A stretch of 64,000 nt of DNA from CAZCEC01 sp964497615. Lineage in GTDB: Bacteria > Chloroflexota > Anaerolineae > Anaerolineales > UBA6663. A model generated the notes under the pieces. The model was not told the DNA's origin and ran no database searches. It saw only the letters and a list, made by a program, of their open reading frames with translations. Where the stretch lies: positions 1 through 64,000 of the forward strand of contig CAZCEC010000003.1 in assembly GCA_964497615.1 (NCBI GenBank), in the 5' to 3' direction. Made by a program: the position numbers and the translations under genes. Below are positions 23,032 to 31,353 of this stretch, piece after piece (the stretch's first letter is position 1; every line of letters begins with the position of its first letter).

Positions 23032-26000
23032 TTGGCCCGCCAGCGCGGGGTGCCAACTGTGACAAGCGAGCAAATTCTGCGCGACCCGCTGACTGGGGCA
23101 CACTCGCGGGCCACGCTGCAGGATCGTCTGCGCGAGGAAGTGGAGCGCGCGCGCCGCTACTCGCTGCCCCTCTCACTGCTAATCCTCGATCTCGACCACT
23201 TCAAAACCGTCAACGACGCCTTCGGGCACACCCGCGGCGACCTAATCCTGACCGGCTTTACCGAGCGTGTGCGCGGGGTGGCCCGCGACTCCGACTTGCT
23301 CTTTCGCTACGGCGGTGATGAATTCGTGCTGCTGCTGCTGCACACCGACCGTGACCACGCCATGAAGTTTGCGGCCCGCTTGCTGGAGAGCATCCGCGCC
23401 TTACCCTTTCCCGGCAGTCCACCGCTGACGCTGACGCTCAGCATTGGGAGCGCGAGCTTTCCGGAGGATGGCCAATCGGGCGAGGACCTGTTCGAGCGCG
23501 CCGACCGCCGCTTGTACTATGCCAAACACCAAGGCCGGGGCCGAGTCATCGCCGATGATCCGGTGATGCCGGGGCGATTGTCATTTGATACCACGACGCG
23601 CCTGATGGAGCGTGAACTGCCGCTGGTAAAATTACGCCAGTTCTTGGATGACCTGGTCCAGCACAAGCGCGGCACCTTCACCATCACGGGCCCGGCCGGC
23701 GTGGGCAAAACCTGGTTTCTGGCCGAATTGGTGAAGTCGGCGCGGCTGCGCGGCTATGCAGTCTGGAGCATCCGGGCCCTACCCGCCCTCCGGGCGCGTG
23801 TTTTTGGCGCGCTATCTGAAGCGCAGGCGCCCGTCGAGGGGCTACCGCCGCCAGCGGCAGGCGAACAACGCTTTGTACGAGCGCTGCAGGCTGCCCTGAC
23901 TGACCAGGCCAAGGCGGGGCTGGTATTGGCCGTTGACAATTTGGCCGAGTTGGATCGGGCCAGCTTTGAACTGGTGTGCCGGATGTTGTTCGCGCCGGAG
24001 CTCAACGTGGCAGCGCTGGCATTTACCCTTGAGCCCGACGGCCCCAACCGGGTGCCGCCCTTTGATGCGCCCCTCCAGGCCCGGGTGGATCTGCGGCCGT
24101 TTTCGCCGCTAGGCGTGCGCTTGTGGCTGCGCGCGGTGCTGCGCTGGGAAGCGCCCGAGGGGGTGGCCGGCTGGCTGCACCGAGAAACAGGCGGCCTGCC
24201 GGGGCGCTTGGAGCAGGCGCTCACCTATCTCCTGGACAGTGAATTGCTGCGCGCCCAGGATGCGGGCTGGATGTTCGTCCAGCCCTATGACAGCCTGCAA
24301 CTGAGTGAAAACCTAGAGGCGCTCGGCCACACGATCCTGGATAATTTGCCTGCCACCCCGACTAATTTTGTCGGCCGCGAGACGGAGTTGGCCGCCCTCA
24401 AACGCCGTGTTAGCGCCGAACCGATCACGACGGTAGTGGCGCCGGGCGGCATGGGCAAAACTCGTCTGGCACTGCAGGCCGCAGCCGAGATGAAGTCCGA
24501 CTTCACGCACGGCGTCTTCTTCATTCCATTGAGCGCCGTAACTGAAGTGGACGACTTGATTACGAACATGGTGGACGCCATCGGCATGACGCTGGCCGGC
24601 GCCGTACAGCGTGGACCGCAATTGCTCAACTTTCTGGCCGAACGGACGCTACTCCTGATTCTCGACAATGTGGAATACCTGTTGCCTGCAGCCAGCCTGC
24701 TGGCCGACATCCGCGCTCGCGCGCCGAACGTCAAGCTCCTGGTGACCTCGCGTGAGCGCCTCAACCTGCATGGTGAGTCGGTGTTCGAGTTACGGGGACT
24801 GCCCTTGCCCCCAGCCGTAAGCAGCCTGAACCGCCCATCCGTGAGGCCGCCCGGCGACTATGCGGCTGAGCAGCTATTTGTCCAAAGCGCGCGGCGCGTG
24901 CTGCCGGACTTTGAGTTGGCCGAGGACGACCGGCTATATATTCGCCGCGTCTGCGAGCTGGTGGAGGGAATGCCGCTGGCCATCGAACTGGCCGCAGCCT
25001 GGGTGCCGCTCTTCACGTGCCGCGAGATTGCTTTCCAGATCGAGCGCAGCCTGGACTTCCTGGCGACGGGCCGAGTTGAGGTTCCAGAGCGCCAACGCAG
25101 TGCTCGCGCCGTCCTGGACTACTTCTGGAGCTTGCTGGCCGAGGATGAACGCCGCCGGCTGCGGGCGTTGGCCGTGTTTCGCGCCGGCTTCACGCTGGAG
25201 GCCGCGCAGGCCACTGCGGATGCATCACTGTTCTTTCTCTCCGCTTTGGTGGACAAGGCATTCTTGCGCAAGGGAACCTCGGGCCGCTACGAGATGCAGG
25301 AACTGCTGCGCCAGTACGCCGAGGCCAAGCTGAATGAACTCCCGCGCGAGCAGGCGGCGGCCCATGACAACCATGGGCGGTACTTTGCCCGTTTCCTGGC
25401 CCAGCGTTTCGACATGCTGAAGGACAGCCGGCAGGCCGAAGCGCTGGGTGCCATCCAGGCCGATCTGGCCAACGTACGGGCGGCCTGGCGCTGGGCGACG
25501 GCCCAGGGCTGCACCGAGGCCGTGGAGCAGTGCATTGATGGCCTGCAATTGTTCTGTGACATCCAAGGCTGGTACGATGAAGGCGCTGAGGCGTTCGCGC
25601 GCGCTGTGGAGAGTTGGCGCTCGGCGGACTCGGCGGCGGCAGCCCGCGCCACGCCAACTCTGGCCCGAATTCTGGCTGGGCAGGCCGTGTTTCTGCATCG
25701 GCTTGGGCACGACACTCGCGCTCACAACCTGCTGAACGAGGCCCAGTCGCTCCTCGTGGAGGCCCAGTCGACAGATCGGGGACCGGGCGCGGCTGCAGTG
25801 CTTTGCGCACTCGGCCAGGTGAGCCTGGGCCTGGGCGCATTGGCCGAGGCCCGCAGTTGGTTCGAGCAATCTCTGGACTTGCACCTGGCCGCGGACGACC
25901 AATACGGGAGGGCGGCCGCCCTGGACGGGCTGGGCTCGGTAGCCGTCGCGACCGGCGACTACGCCACGGCCCGCGGCCTGTTTTCCGAAGGATTGGCTGT

Positions 26001-26754
26001 GCGCCGCACGCTGGGCGACCGCCACGGCATGATTGCGACGCTGACGCAGGCCGGGCAACTTGCCTTGGAGGCTGGCGACCTGGTGGAAGCCCAATCGGCG
26101 TTGGAGGAGGCGGCCGCGCTGGGCGCTGCGGCTGGACGCCGTTGGGCCACCAAAGCCGGGCCGCGCGACCTGGGACACCTGGCGCTGGCGTGTGGGGAGG
26201 CCGCCAGGGCGCGTTCACTCTTCGAGGAAGCACTCAAATTGCATACGGACATCGGTCATGCGAGGGAAGCCGCTCTTGACCTCCTGGCCCTGGGCGCCGC
26301 ACTCGGTGGGGCGGGTGACGCGCAGGGCGCGCGTACACATTATCACCAGGCGTTGAACGGCTTGAGAGAATGCGGCGACCGGCGGGGCGTGTTATTGGCC
26401 GTGCTGGGACTAGGCCAATGCGCCGCCGTGGGCAGCCCAACGGCGAGCACGGCCCGCGACTACTACTCCGAGGCCCTGAATATGGCCCGAGAGATTGGCG
26501 CCCTGCCGCTGGCCCTGACGGCCATCGCCGGTCTGGCCGAGCAGTCGGCGGCGGCCGGCCAGACAACGCTCGCCATCCGGGCGTTGACGCGCGTGCTCTG
26601 CCATTCAGCCAGCCCCCGCGCTACGCAGGAGGCCGCGACGAACGGGTTGTCGCGCCTCGAATCCGAGCTGCCCGCGGGCGAGGTGGCTGCGGCTGAGGAG
26701 AGCGGCCGGCATGCCGACCTGGACGAATTGGCCGCGACCCTCCTGGCTGCTTGA
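23032..26754 (+). CDS. GGDEF diguanylate cyclase fused to two P-loop ATPase modules and TPR repeats
   Basis: 1240 residues, soluble. Residues 15-172 are a GGDEF domain with an intact active site (RYGGDEF, 92-98), the N-D-x-F-G-H motif, and an inhibitory RxxD site (R85-D88) exactly five residues upstream, so it should make c-di-GMP with product feedback. A first ATPase module has P-loop GPAGVGKT (220-227) and Walker B LVLAVDNL. A second, NB-ARC/STAND-like module has NFVGRE then APGGMGKT (470-477), LILDNVEYL (541-549) and TSRERL (571-576), followed by winged-helix-like and many TPR-like repeats (about 760-1200). No DNA-binding domain is visible. GTG 23050 or 23059 are alternative starts; the given TTG has a GGAG directly before it. 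A signal-sensing STAND protein whose output is c-di-GMP is the simplest reading. Confidence 0.87.
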   Translation: MARQRGVPTVTSEQILRDPLTGAHSRATLQDRLREEVERARRYSLPLSLLILDLDHFKTVNDAFGHTRGDLILTGFTERVRGVARDSDLLFRYGGDEFVLLLLHTDRDHAMKFAARLLESIRALPFPGSPPLTLTLSIGSASFPEDGQSGEDLFERADRRLYYAKHQGRGRVIADDPVMPGRLSFDTTTRLMERELPLVKLRQFLDDLVQHKRGTFTITGPAGVGKTWFLAELVKSARLRGYAVWSIRALPALRARVFGALSEAQAPVEGLPPPAAGEQRFVRALQAALTDQAKAGLVLAVDNLAELDRASFELVCRMLFAPELNVAALAFTLEPDGPNRVPPFDAPLQARVDLRPFSPLGVRLWLRAVLRWEAPEGVAGWLHRETGGLPGRLEQALTYLLDSELLRAQDAGWMFVQPYDSLQLSENLEALGHTILDNLPATPTNFVGRETELAALKRRVSAEPITTVVAPGGMGKTRLALQAAAEMKSDFTHGVFFIPLSAVTEVDDLITNMVDAIGMTLAGAVQRGPQLLNFLAERTLLLILDNVEYLLPAASLLADIRARAPNVKLLVTSRERLNLHGESVFELRGLPLPPAVSSLNRPSVRPPGDYAAEQLFVQSARRVLPDFELAEDDRLYIRRVCELVEGMPLAIELAAAWVPLFTCREIAFQIERSLDFLATGRVEVPERQRSARAVLDYFWSLLAEDERRRLRALAVFRAGFTLEAAQATADASLFFLSALVDKAFLRKGTSGRYEMQELLRQYAEAKLNELPREQAAAHDNHGRYFARFLAQRFDMLKDSRQAEALGAIQADLANVRAAWRWATAQGCTEAVEQCIDGLQLFCDIQGWYDEGAEAFARAVESWRSADSAAAARATPTLARILAGQAVFLHRLGHDTRAHNLLNEAQSLLVEAQSTDRGPGAAAVLCALGQVSLGLGALAEARSWFEQSLDLHLAADDQYGRAAALDGLGSVAVATGDYATARGLFSEGLAVRRTLGDRHGMIATLTQAGQLALEAGDLVEAQSALEEAAALGAAAGRRWATKAGPRDLGHLALACGEAARARSLFEEALKLHTDIGHAREAALDLLALGAALGGAGDAQGARTHYHQALNGLRECGDRRGVLLAVLGLGQCAAVGSPTASTARDYYSEALNMAREIGALPLALTAIAGLAEQSAAAGQTTLAIRALTRVLCHSASPRATQEAATNGLSRLESELPAGEVAAAEESGRHADLDELAATLLAA

Positions 26755-26782
26755 TGTTCCCTTAAGCTTTCCCCGCTATAGT
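26750..26782 (+). promoter_or_regulatory. Candidate PHO-box promoter of the response-regulator gene
   Basis: CTTGAT (26750-26755) and CTTAAG (26761-26766) form an 11-bp-period direct repeat; after exactly 10 nt comes the -10 box TATAGT (26777-26782). The repeat takes the -35 position, as at PhoB-activated promoters. It suggests autoregulation of the two-component genes. Confidence 0.6.
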
Positions 26783-26813
26783 TGGGCGTTTGTGATGCCA
26801 TTGTGACGGAGCC

Positions 26814-27494
26814 ATGTCTACCATCCTGCTGGTTGAGGACGAGAAAAACGTGCGCGAGACCCTGGCGCTGAATTTGCAGGCCGAGGGCTACACTGTACTG
26901 ACGGCGGCCGACGGCCGCGCCGGTCTGCAGACGGCCCGCGACAGCAAGCCGGATCTCGTTATTCTCGATTTGATGCTGCCTGAGTTGGACGGGCTGTCGC
27001 TGTGCCGCATGCTAAGGCGCGACTCGGAAGTGCCCATCATCATGCTCACCGCGCGCGGTACCGAGATTGACAAAATTGCGGGTCTGGAAACGGGCGCAGA
27101 TGACTACGTGGTCAAGCCGTTTAGCCTGGGAGAGCTGCTGGCGCGGGTGCGGGCCAACCTGCGGAGAACGACCACGGAAACGCGCGCCTCCGCGGCGCGG
27201 CTGGCGGCAGGTGACCTGACACTGGACCTGCTGGCCCGGCGCGCCAGCCGCGAGGGCGTCGAGATCAAGCTGACGCATCGTGAATTTGATCTGCTGGCGG
27301 AGTTGATGCGTAACGCAGGCGCGGTCCTGTCGCGCGACCTGCTGCTGACGCGCGTGTGGGGCTATGACTATGGCGGGGACAGCCACACGGTGGATGTTCA
27401 CATTAGGTGGCTGCGTGAAAAGATAGAAGCGGATCCATCCGCACCCAAGCGCATTACAACGGTGCGCGGGGTGGGATATCGCTTCGAGGGATGA
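26814..27494 (+). CDS. PhoB-like OmpR-family response regulator
   Basis: 226 residues. Receiver domain 1-120 with acidic pocket VEDE (7-10), phospho-acceptor Asp52 in VILDLMLPELDG, and Lys in VVKPF. OmpR/PhoB winged helix at about 130-226 (LTHREFDLLAELMRNAG, VWGYDYGGDSHTVDVHIRWLR in pieces). Next to a PhoR-like kinase and the pst genes, it should activate phosphate-starvation genes by binding 11-bp repeats. ATG 26814 is preceded by GGAG. Confidence 0.93.
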   Translation: MSTILLVEDEKNVRETLALNLQAEGYTVLTAADGRAGLQTARDSKPDLVILDLMLPELDGLSLCRMLRRDSEVPIIMLTARGTEIDKIAGLETGADDYVVKPFSLGELLARVRANLRRTTTETRASAARLAAGDLTLDLLARRASREGVEIKLTHREFDLLAELMRNAGAVLSRDLLLTRVWGYDYGGDSHTVDVHIRWLREKIEADPSAPKRITTVRGVGYRFEG

Positions 27495-27504
27495 CAGGCC
27501 GCTG

Positions 27505-28725
27505 ATGCCGATTTGGGGTTGGGTGTTGTTGGCTGTGGTGGGCGCGGCAGCCGCCGCAGCAACGCTGGGCTGGCGGCAGGCGCGCGCCGTGGCGGCCGCT
27601 GCCGCAGCCCAGAGCGCCCAACAGGAGCGGACCCTGCGCGAGCTGGGCCTGGCGTCCGAGTGGTACACGGTTCAGCTTCAGGCTTTGCTGGCCGCGCAGT
27701 TGGAGGCCGTGCTGATTGTCGCAAGCGACCGTACGGTCCTGGAGATGAACCCAGCAGCTCGAGAGTTGTTCGGGGCGCCGGCCGACGTGGGCCAAACGGT
27801 TATTCTGATCACGCGGTCCATGGAACTGGACGACCTGGTTGCGCACTGCCTAGCAGGCGGCACCGATTGCGATCGGCGGCTGCCGCTGGGCCGCGGTCAC
27901 CAACCCTATCGGGCGCGCGCCGTGCTCACGAACGGCGCCAGTGGAATCCCAGGCCAGCGCGGGGCGGTGGTGTGGCTCCAGGACCAGAGCGAATTGCAGC
28001 GGCTGGGGCGGGCGCGGCGCGACTTCGTGGCCAATATTTCGCATGAACTGCGCACGCCGATTACGGCGATCAGGCTGCTGGTGGACACATTGCGCGGGCC
28101 GATCGCACATGACGCCGAGGCCCGGGCCAGCCTGCTGGAGAAGATCGCAGTCGAGACGGAAGCGCTGGGGCAGTTGTCGCAGGAATTGCTCGATCTGGCG
28201 CAGATCGAGTCGGGCCAGGCGCTCATGCGGCTGGTCCCCACAAGTGTCGATGACCTCGTTGAGGCGGTCGTGCAGCGTTTTGGGCCGCAGGCGCAGCGGA
28301 AGCGCCAACAGTTTGGCGTGGACGTGCCCGGTGGTATCTGGGTTCTGGCTGACCCCGCTCAGGTGACGCGTGCCCTGGGCAACCTCGTGCACAATGCGAT
28401 TAAGTTCACCCCGGAGGAGGGGAAGGTGACCGTACGCGCCGTCGCGGAGTTGGGCGATGTGCGCCTGGAGGTGGCGGACACTGGGCCGGGCATTGCGCCA
28501 GACGACATATCGCGCGTATTTGAACGCTTCTTCCGGGCCGACCGGTCGCGCGCCACGGGCGGAACCGGGTTGGGGCTGGCCATCGCCAAACACGTCGTCG
28601 AGGCGCACGGCGGCCGCATCTGGATCGCCGGCGGGGGCGGTCCGGGCCGCGGCGCAGTGTTCTGCTTTACGCTGCCAGCCGCCGACGCGCCAGCGCCGCT
28701 TCAACAAGAACTACACTCCCCTTGA
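27505..28725 (+). CDS. PhoR-like sensor histidine kinase
   Basis: 406 residues. One N-terminal membrane segment (4-22) and no sizeable extracytoplasmic domain, as in PhoR kinases that sense phosphate through Pst/PhoU. A PAS-like domain (about 60-160) precedes HisKA with FVANISHELRTP (phospho-acceptor His180) and HATPase with NLVHNAIKFTP, DTGPGI and GGTGLGLAI. It lies 10 nt after the regulator gene and upstream of pstSCAB-phoU. Confidence 0.93.
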   Translation: MPIWGWVLLAVVGAAAAAATLGWRQARAVAAAAAAQSAQQERTLRELGLASEWYTVQLQALLAAQLEAVLIVASDRTVLEMNPAARELFGAPADVGQTVILITRSMELDDLVAHCLAGGTDCDRRLPLGRGHQPYRARAVLTNGASGIPGQRGAVVWLQDQSELQRLGRARRDFVANISHELRTPITAIRLLVDTLRGPIAHDAEARASLLEKIAVETEALGQLSQELLDLAQIESGQALMRLVPTSVDDLVEAVVQRFGPQAQRKRQQFGVDVPGGIWVLADPAQVTRALGNLVHNAIKFTPEEGKVTVRAVAELGDVRLEVADTGPGIAPDDISRVFERFFRADRSRATGGTGLGLAIAKHVVEAHGGRIWIAGGGGPGRGAVFCFTLPAADAPAPLQQELHSP

Positions 28726-28753
28726 TTCGGGCTTAACGCGCCCACGCTAGGGT
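28721..28753 (+). promoter_or_regulatory. Candidate PHO-box promoter between phoR and pstS
   Basis: CTTGAT (28721-28726) and CTTAAC (28732-28737), 11-bp period, then 10 nt, then TAGGGT (28748-28753). Geometry is identical to the promoter at 26750. The predicted start (about 28760) falls on the ATG at 28761. Confidence 0.5.
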
Positions 28754-28760
28754 GGTAGGC

Positions 28761-29000
28761 ATGCAGACCGCCTCCACCAAGCGCGCCGCAGCCGCCCGGC
28801 CGAAGAATCCCAACCCATGTGAGGCAGCCGAAACAGCGACATCTGACGCGCTGGGCCCGGCGCAAGCGCTGATGGGCCTGGCCGCCTTCTCAGCGCGAAT
28901 GAAACGGTGGCCCCGCCCACGCCATGGTTTGGTGGGATCTCTCCTTCGCGCTGCGATTCTGGCCAGCTATCGGGGGAACTCTGACGAATTGACTAATTAA
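28761..29000 (+). CDS. Possible small Pho-regulated protein (79 aa) or RNA
   Basis: An open frame of 79 codons whose ATG coincides with the predicted start of a PHO-box promoter, so it would be leaderless. The product is Ala/Arg-rich and basic (STKRAAAARPKNPNP at the start, MKRWPRPRHGLVGSLLRAAILASY near the end, cited in part), with no family recognised. GC-rich DNA yields such frames by chance, and the same promoter could instead make a small RNA or a long leader for pstS. This entry covers most of the 380-nt gap between phoR and pstS. Confidence 0.3.
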   Translation: MQTASTKRAAAARPKNPNPCEAAETATSDALGPAQALMGLAAFSARMKRWPRPRHGLVGSLLRAAILASYRGNSDELTN

Positions 29001-29006
29001 GACACC

Positions 29007-29050
29007 TTAACCTTCGCTTGGTGAGGACATGAACTAGCGGGCGTAGTCTA
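29007..29050 (+). promoter_or_regulatory. Candidate PHO-box promoter of pstS
   Basis: Three units at an 11-bp period: CTTAAC (29007-29012), CTTGGT (29018-29023), CATGAA (29029-29034). Exactly 10 nt later is the -10 box TAGTCT (29045-29050). Predicted leader about 50 nt to the pstS ATG. Confidence 0.6.
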
Positions 29051-29105
29051 GGGCGTGTACATCAATCACCAAGGCATTTCCCCAACGCAAGGAGAAGAAG
29101 AACTT

Positions 29106-30158
29106 ATGATGCGACCCAAGCTGTTTTCCTTGATGTCGCCGCTACTGGCGGCCACGATGGTGCTGGCTGCATGCACACCGGCGGCAACCACGACGCCCAC
29201 CAGCGCAACCCAAGCGCCGGATGCCACGTCCGCTCCCGAAGCGACTGCACCTCCGCAGAGCACTGTCAATCTGCCGGACATCAACCCGGCCGACTACAGT
29301 GGCACGATCATAGCCGCTGGCAGCTCCACCGTATTTCCGCTAACCGAGCGCATGGCCGAGATTTTTGAAGCCGACGGCTTTGCAGGCGAGATCACCATTG
29401 ACAGCATTGGATCGGGCGCCGGCCTGGAGCGCTTCTGTGTCTCGGGCGAGACGGACATCGCCAACGCCAGCCGTGCGATCGAGGCAGACGAGATCGAGGC
29501 CTGCAACGCAATTGGCCGCGAGCCGGTTGAGTTCCGCGTCGGCACGGACGCTTTGGCCGTCACCGTAAGCCAGGAGAACGACTTCCTGGAAGACATCACC
29601 ATTGAGGAACTTGCCGCCGCATTCTCAACCGATACGGCCCTCTGGTCGGACGTGAACCCAGCCTGGCCGGCGGAGCCGATCCGGCGTTTCAGCCCCGGCA
29701 CCGACAGCGGCACGTACGACTACTTCCTGGAAGCCGTGATGGAAGAAGTCTTCGGCGACGAAGGCGAAACCAAACTGCTGGATGCCGCCGGCACGCAGTT
29801 CAGCGAGGATGATAACGTCCTGGTCCAGGGTGTGATCGGCAGCCCGTATGCTATTGGCTACTTCGGGTATGCCTACTATCAGGAAAACGCCAGTAGTCTT
29901 AAGGTTCTCAACGTCAACGGCGTCGAACCCGTCAACGAGAGCGTGGACAACGGTGACTACCCGCTGGCCCGCCCGCTGTTCATCTACTCGGATGCTGCCA
30001 TCATGCAGAAAAAGCCGCAGGTGGCTGCCTTCATCAACTACTACTTGACGTACGTCAATGACGAGGTCGTGGACGTGGGTTACTTCCCAGCCAACCGTGA
30101 GGCGCTCAACGCCGCACGGCAGGCCTGGCTGGATGCCAACGGCGGCGCGGCGCAGTAG
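29106..30158 (+). CDS. pstS: Phosphate-binding lipoprotein PstS
   Basis: 350 residues from ATG 29106 (or the adjacent ATG at 29109), after AAGGAG. Lipoprotein signal with lipobox VLAAC near residue 20, then a Thr/Pro/Ala-rich linker. PstS signatures: AAGSSTVFPLTERMAE, DSIGSGAGLERFC, RFSPGTDSGTYDYF and YAIGYFGYAYY. These residues wrap phosphate by hydrogen bonds. It delivers phosphate to PstCA outside the membrane. It is followed by a 220-nt gap with a hairpin before pstC, usual for keeping binding protein in excess. Confidence 0.96.
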   Translation: MMRPKLFSLMSPLLAATMVLAACTPAATTTPTSATQAPDATSAPEATAPPQSTVNLPDINPADYSGTIIAAGSSTVFPLTERMAEIFEADGFAGEITIDSIGSGAGLERFCVSGETDIANASRAIEADEIEACNAIGREPVEFRVGTDALAVTVSQENDFLEDITIEELAAAFSTDTALWSDVNPAWPAEPIRRFSPGTDSGTYDYFLEAVMEEVFGDEGETKLLDAAGTQFSEDDNVLVQGVIGSPYAIGYFGYAYYQENASSLKVLNVNGVEPVNESVDNGDYPLARPLFIYSDAAIMQKKPQVAAFINYYLTYVNDEVVDVGYFPANREALNAARQAWLDANGGAAQ

Positions 30159-30178
30159 ACGCTGACGGCAATCGACTC

Positions 30179-30206
30179 GCGGCGCATGCCAAGCGCAGTG
30201 CGCCGC
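30179..30206 (+). other. pstS-pstC intergenic hairpin
   Basis: GCGGCGCA (30179-30186) and TGCGCCGC (30199-30206) form an 8-bp stem with a 12-nt loop, 20 nt after the pstS stop. No T-run follows, so it is more likely an mRNA-stabilising or attenuating stem than a full terminator. Nothing else is evident in the gap 30159-30378. Confidence 0.5.
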
Positions 30207-30378
30207 TTACTCCAAGGAATCGAGCCTGTGGCGCGGATGGGCAGCGCCGACGTTGATGCGCCGACTGAAGCGGTTGTTGATGTGCAGCGGGGCATGCTGA
30301 GCACCGGCTGCCGTGTGACGGGCCTCATCTCATCTTCGCCAGCGACTGAACCATCGCCAGTTGAAACGAGGAAGCTGA

Positions 30379-31353
30379 ATGCACAATGCTGACATTCAAA
30401 TGCCATCTGGGACGGCGCTGGCCGGGCAGGAGACCTTTGGCCTCAAGCGAACTTTTGATCTGCGGCACCGGCCTCGCATCGGCGAGATCGCCGTCCAGAC
30501 GTTTTTATTCGCCTGCGGCTTCGTCTCAATTCTGACGACCCTGGGCATTGTCGTGGTGCTCTTTCGCGAGTCGTGGCTCTTCTTTGGCAGCCCGGAGGTC
30601 GATCTCCTGGACTTCGTTGCCACGGCGAAATGGCAGCCGCATATCTTTCAATTCGGGATCTGGCCTCTGCTGAACGCCACCTTGATGACCAGCACCATTG
30701 CCCTGCTGGTGGCCGTTCCGCTCGGCCTGTGCGCCGCCATCTATCTCAGCGAGTATGCCTCGCCGCGCATGCGGGCGGTACTCAAACCGACGCTTGAGAT
30801 TCTGGCCGGTGTGCCGACAGTCGTTTATGGCTATTTCGCGCTGACGTTTATGACGCCGCTGTTGCGTAGTCTATTGGGCAGCGATACGGTTGATTTCTAT
30901 AACAATGCCGCGGCCGGGATTGTAATGGGGATCATGATCCTGCCGTTGATCAGTTCGATGAGCGAGGACGCACTTCACGCCGTGCCGCGCTCGCTGCGCG
31001 AAGCGTCATATGCCCTGGGCGCTACCCGGCTGGAGACATCGGTGCGGGTGGTCGTGCCGGCGGCGCTTTCGGGCGTCATCGCGGCCTTTATCATCGGCAT
31101 GTCGCGGGCGGTGGGCGAGACGATGATCGTCGCCGTCGCCGCTGGGGCCGGCCCGAACTTCACGCTCAATCCCTTTAAGGCGGCGGAGACGATGACGGGC
31201 TACATCGCCCGCATCAGCGGCGGCGACTTGAGCTACGGCACGCTGGATTACACCAGCATTTTCTCGATCGGCCTGGTGCTCTTCCTGATGACGTTGGGAC
31301 TCAATATCATCAGCCGGCGCGTTTCGGCCCGCTTCCGGGAGGTGTACGAATGA
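30379..31353 (+). CDS. pstC: Phosphate ABC transporter permease PstC
   Basis: 324 residues, six predicted membrane helices. The EAA-like cytoplasmic loop is SLREASYALGATRLETSVRVVVP (key residues E-A-x3-L-G-A-T), and SRAVGETMIV is the usual PstC/PstA motif. With PstA it forms the membrane channel that takes phosphate from PstS. ATG 30379 is preceded by GAGGAAG. The stop overlaps the pstA start (ATGA). Confidence 0.95.
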   Translation: MHNADIQMPSGTALAGQETFGLKRTFDLRHRPRIGEIAVQTFLFACGFVSILTTLGIVVVLFRESWLFFGSPEVDLLDFVATAKWQPHIFQFGIWPLLNATLMTSTIALLVAVPLGLCAAIYLSEYASPRMRAVLKPTLEILAGVPTVVYGYFALTFMTPLLRSLLGSDTVDFYNNAAAGIVMGIMILPLISSMSEDALHAVPRSLREASYALGATRLETSVRVVVPAALSGVIAAFIIGMSRAVGETMIVAVAAGAGPNFTLNPFKAAETMTGYIARISGGDLSYGTLDYTSIFSIGLVLFLMTLGLNIISRRVSARFREVYE

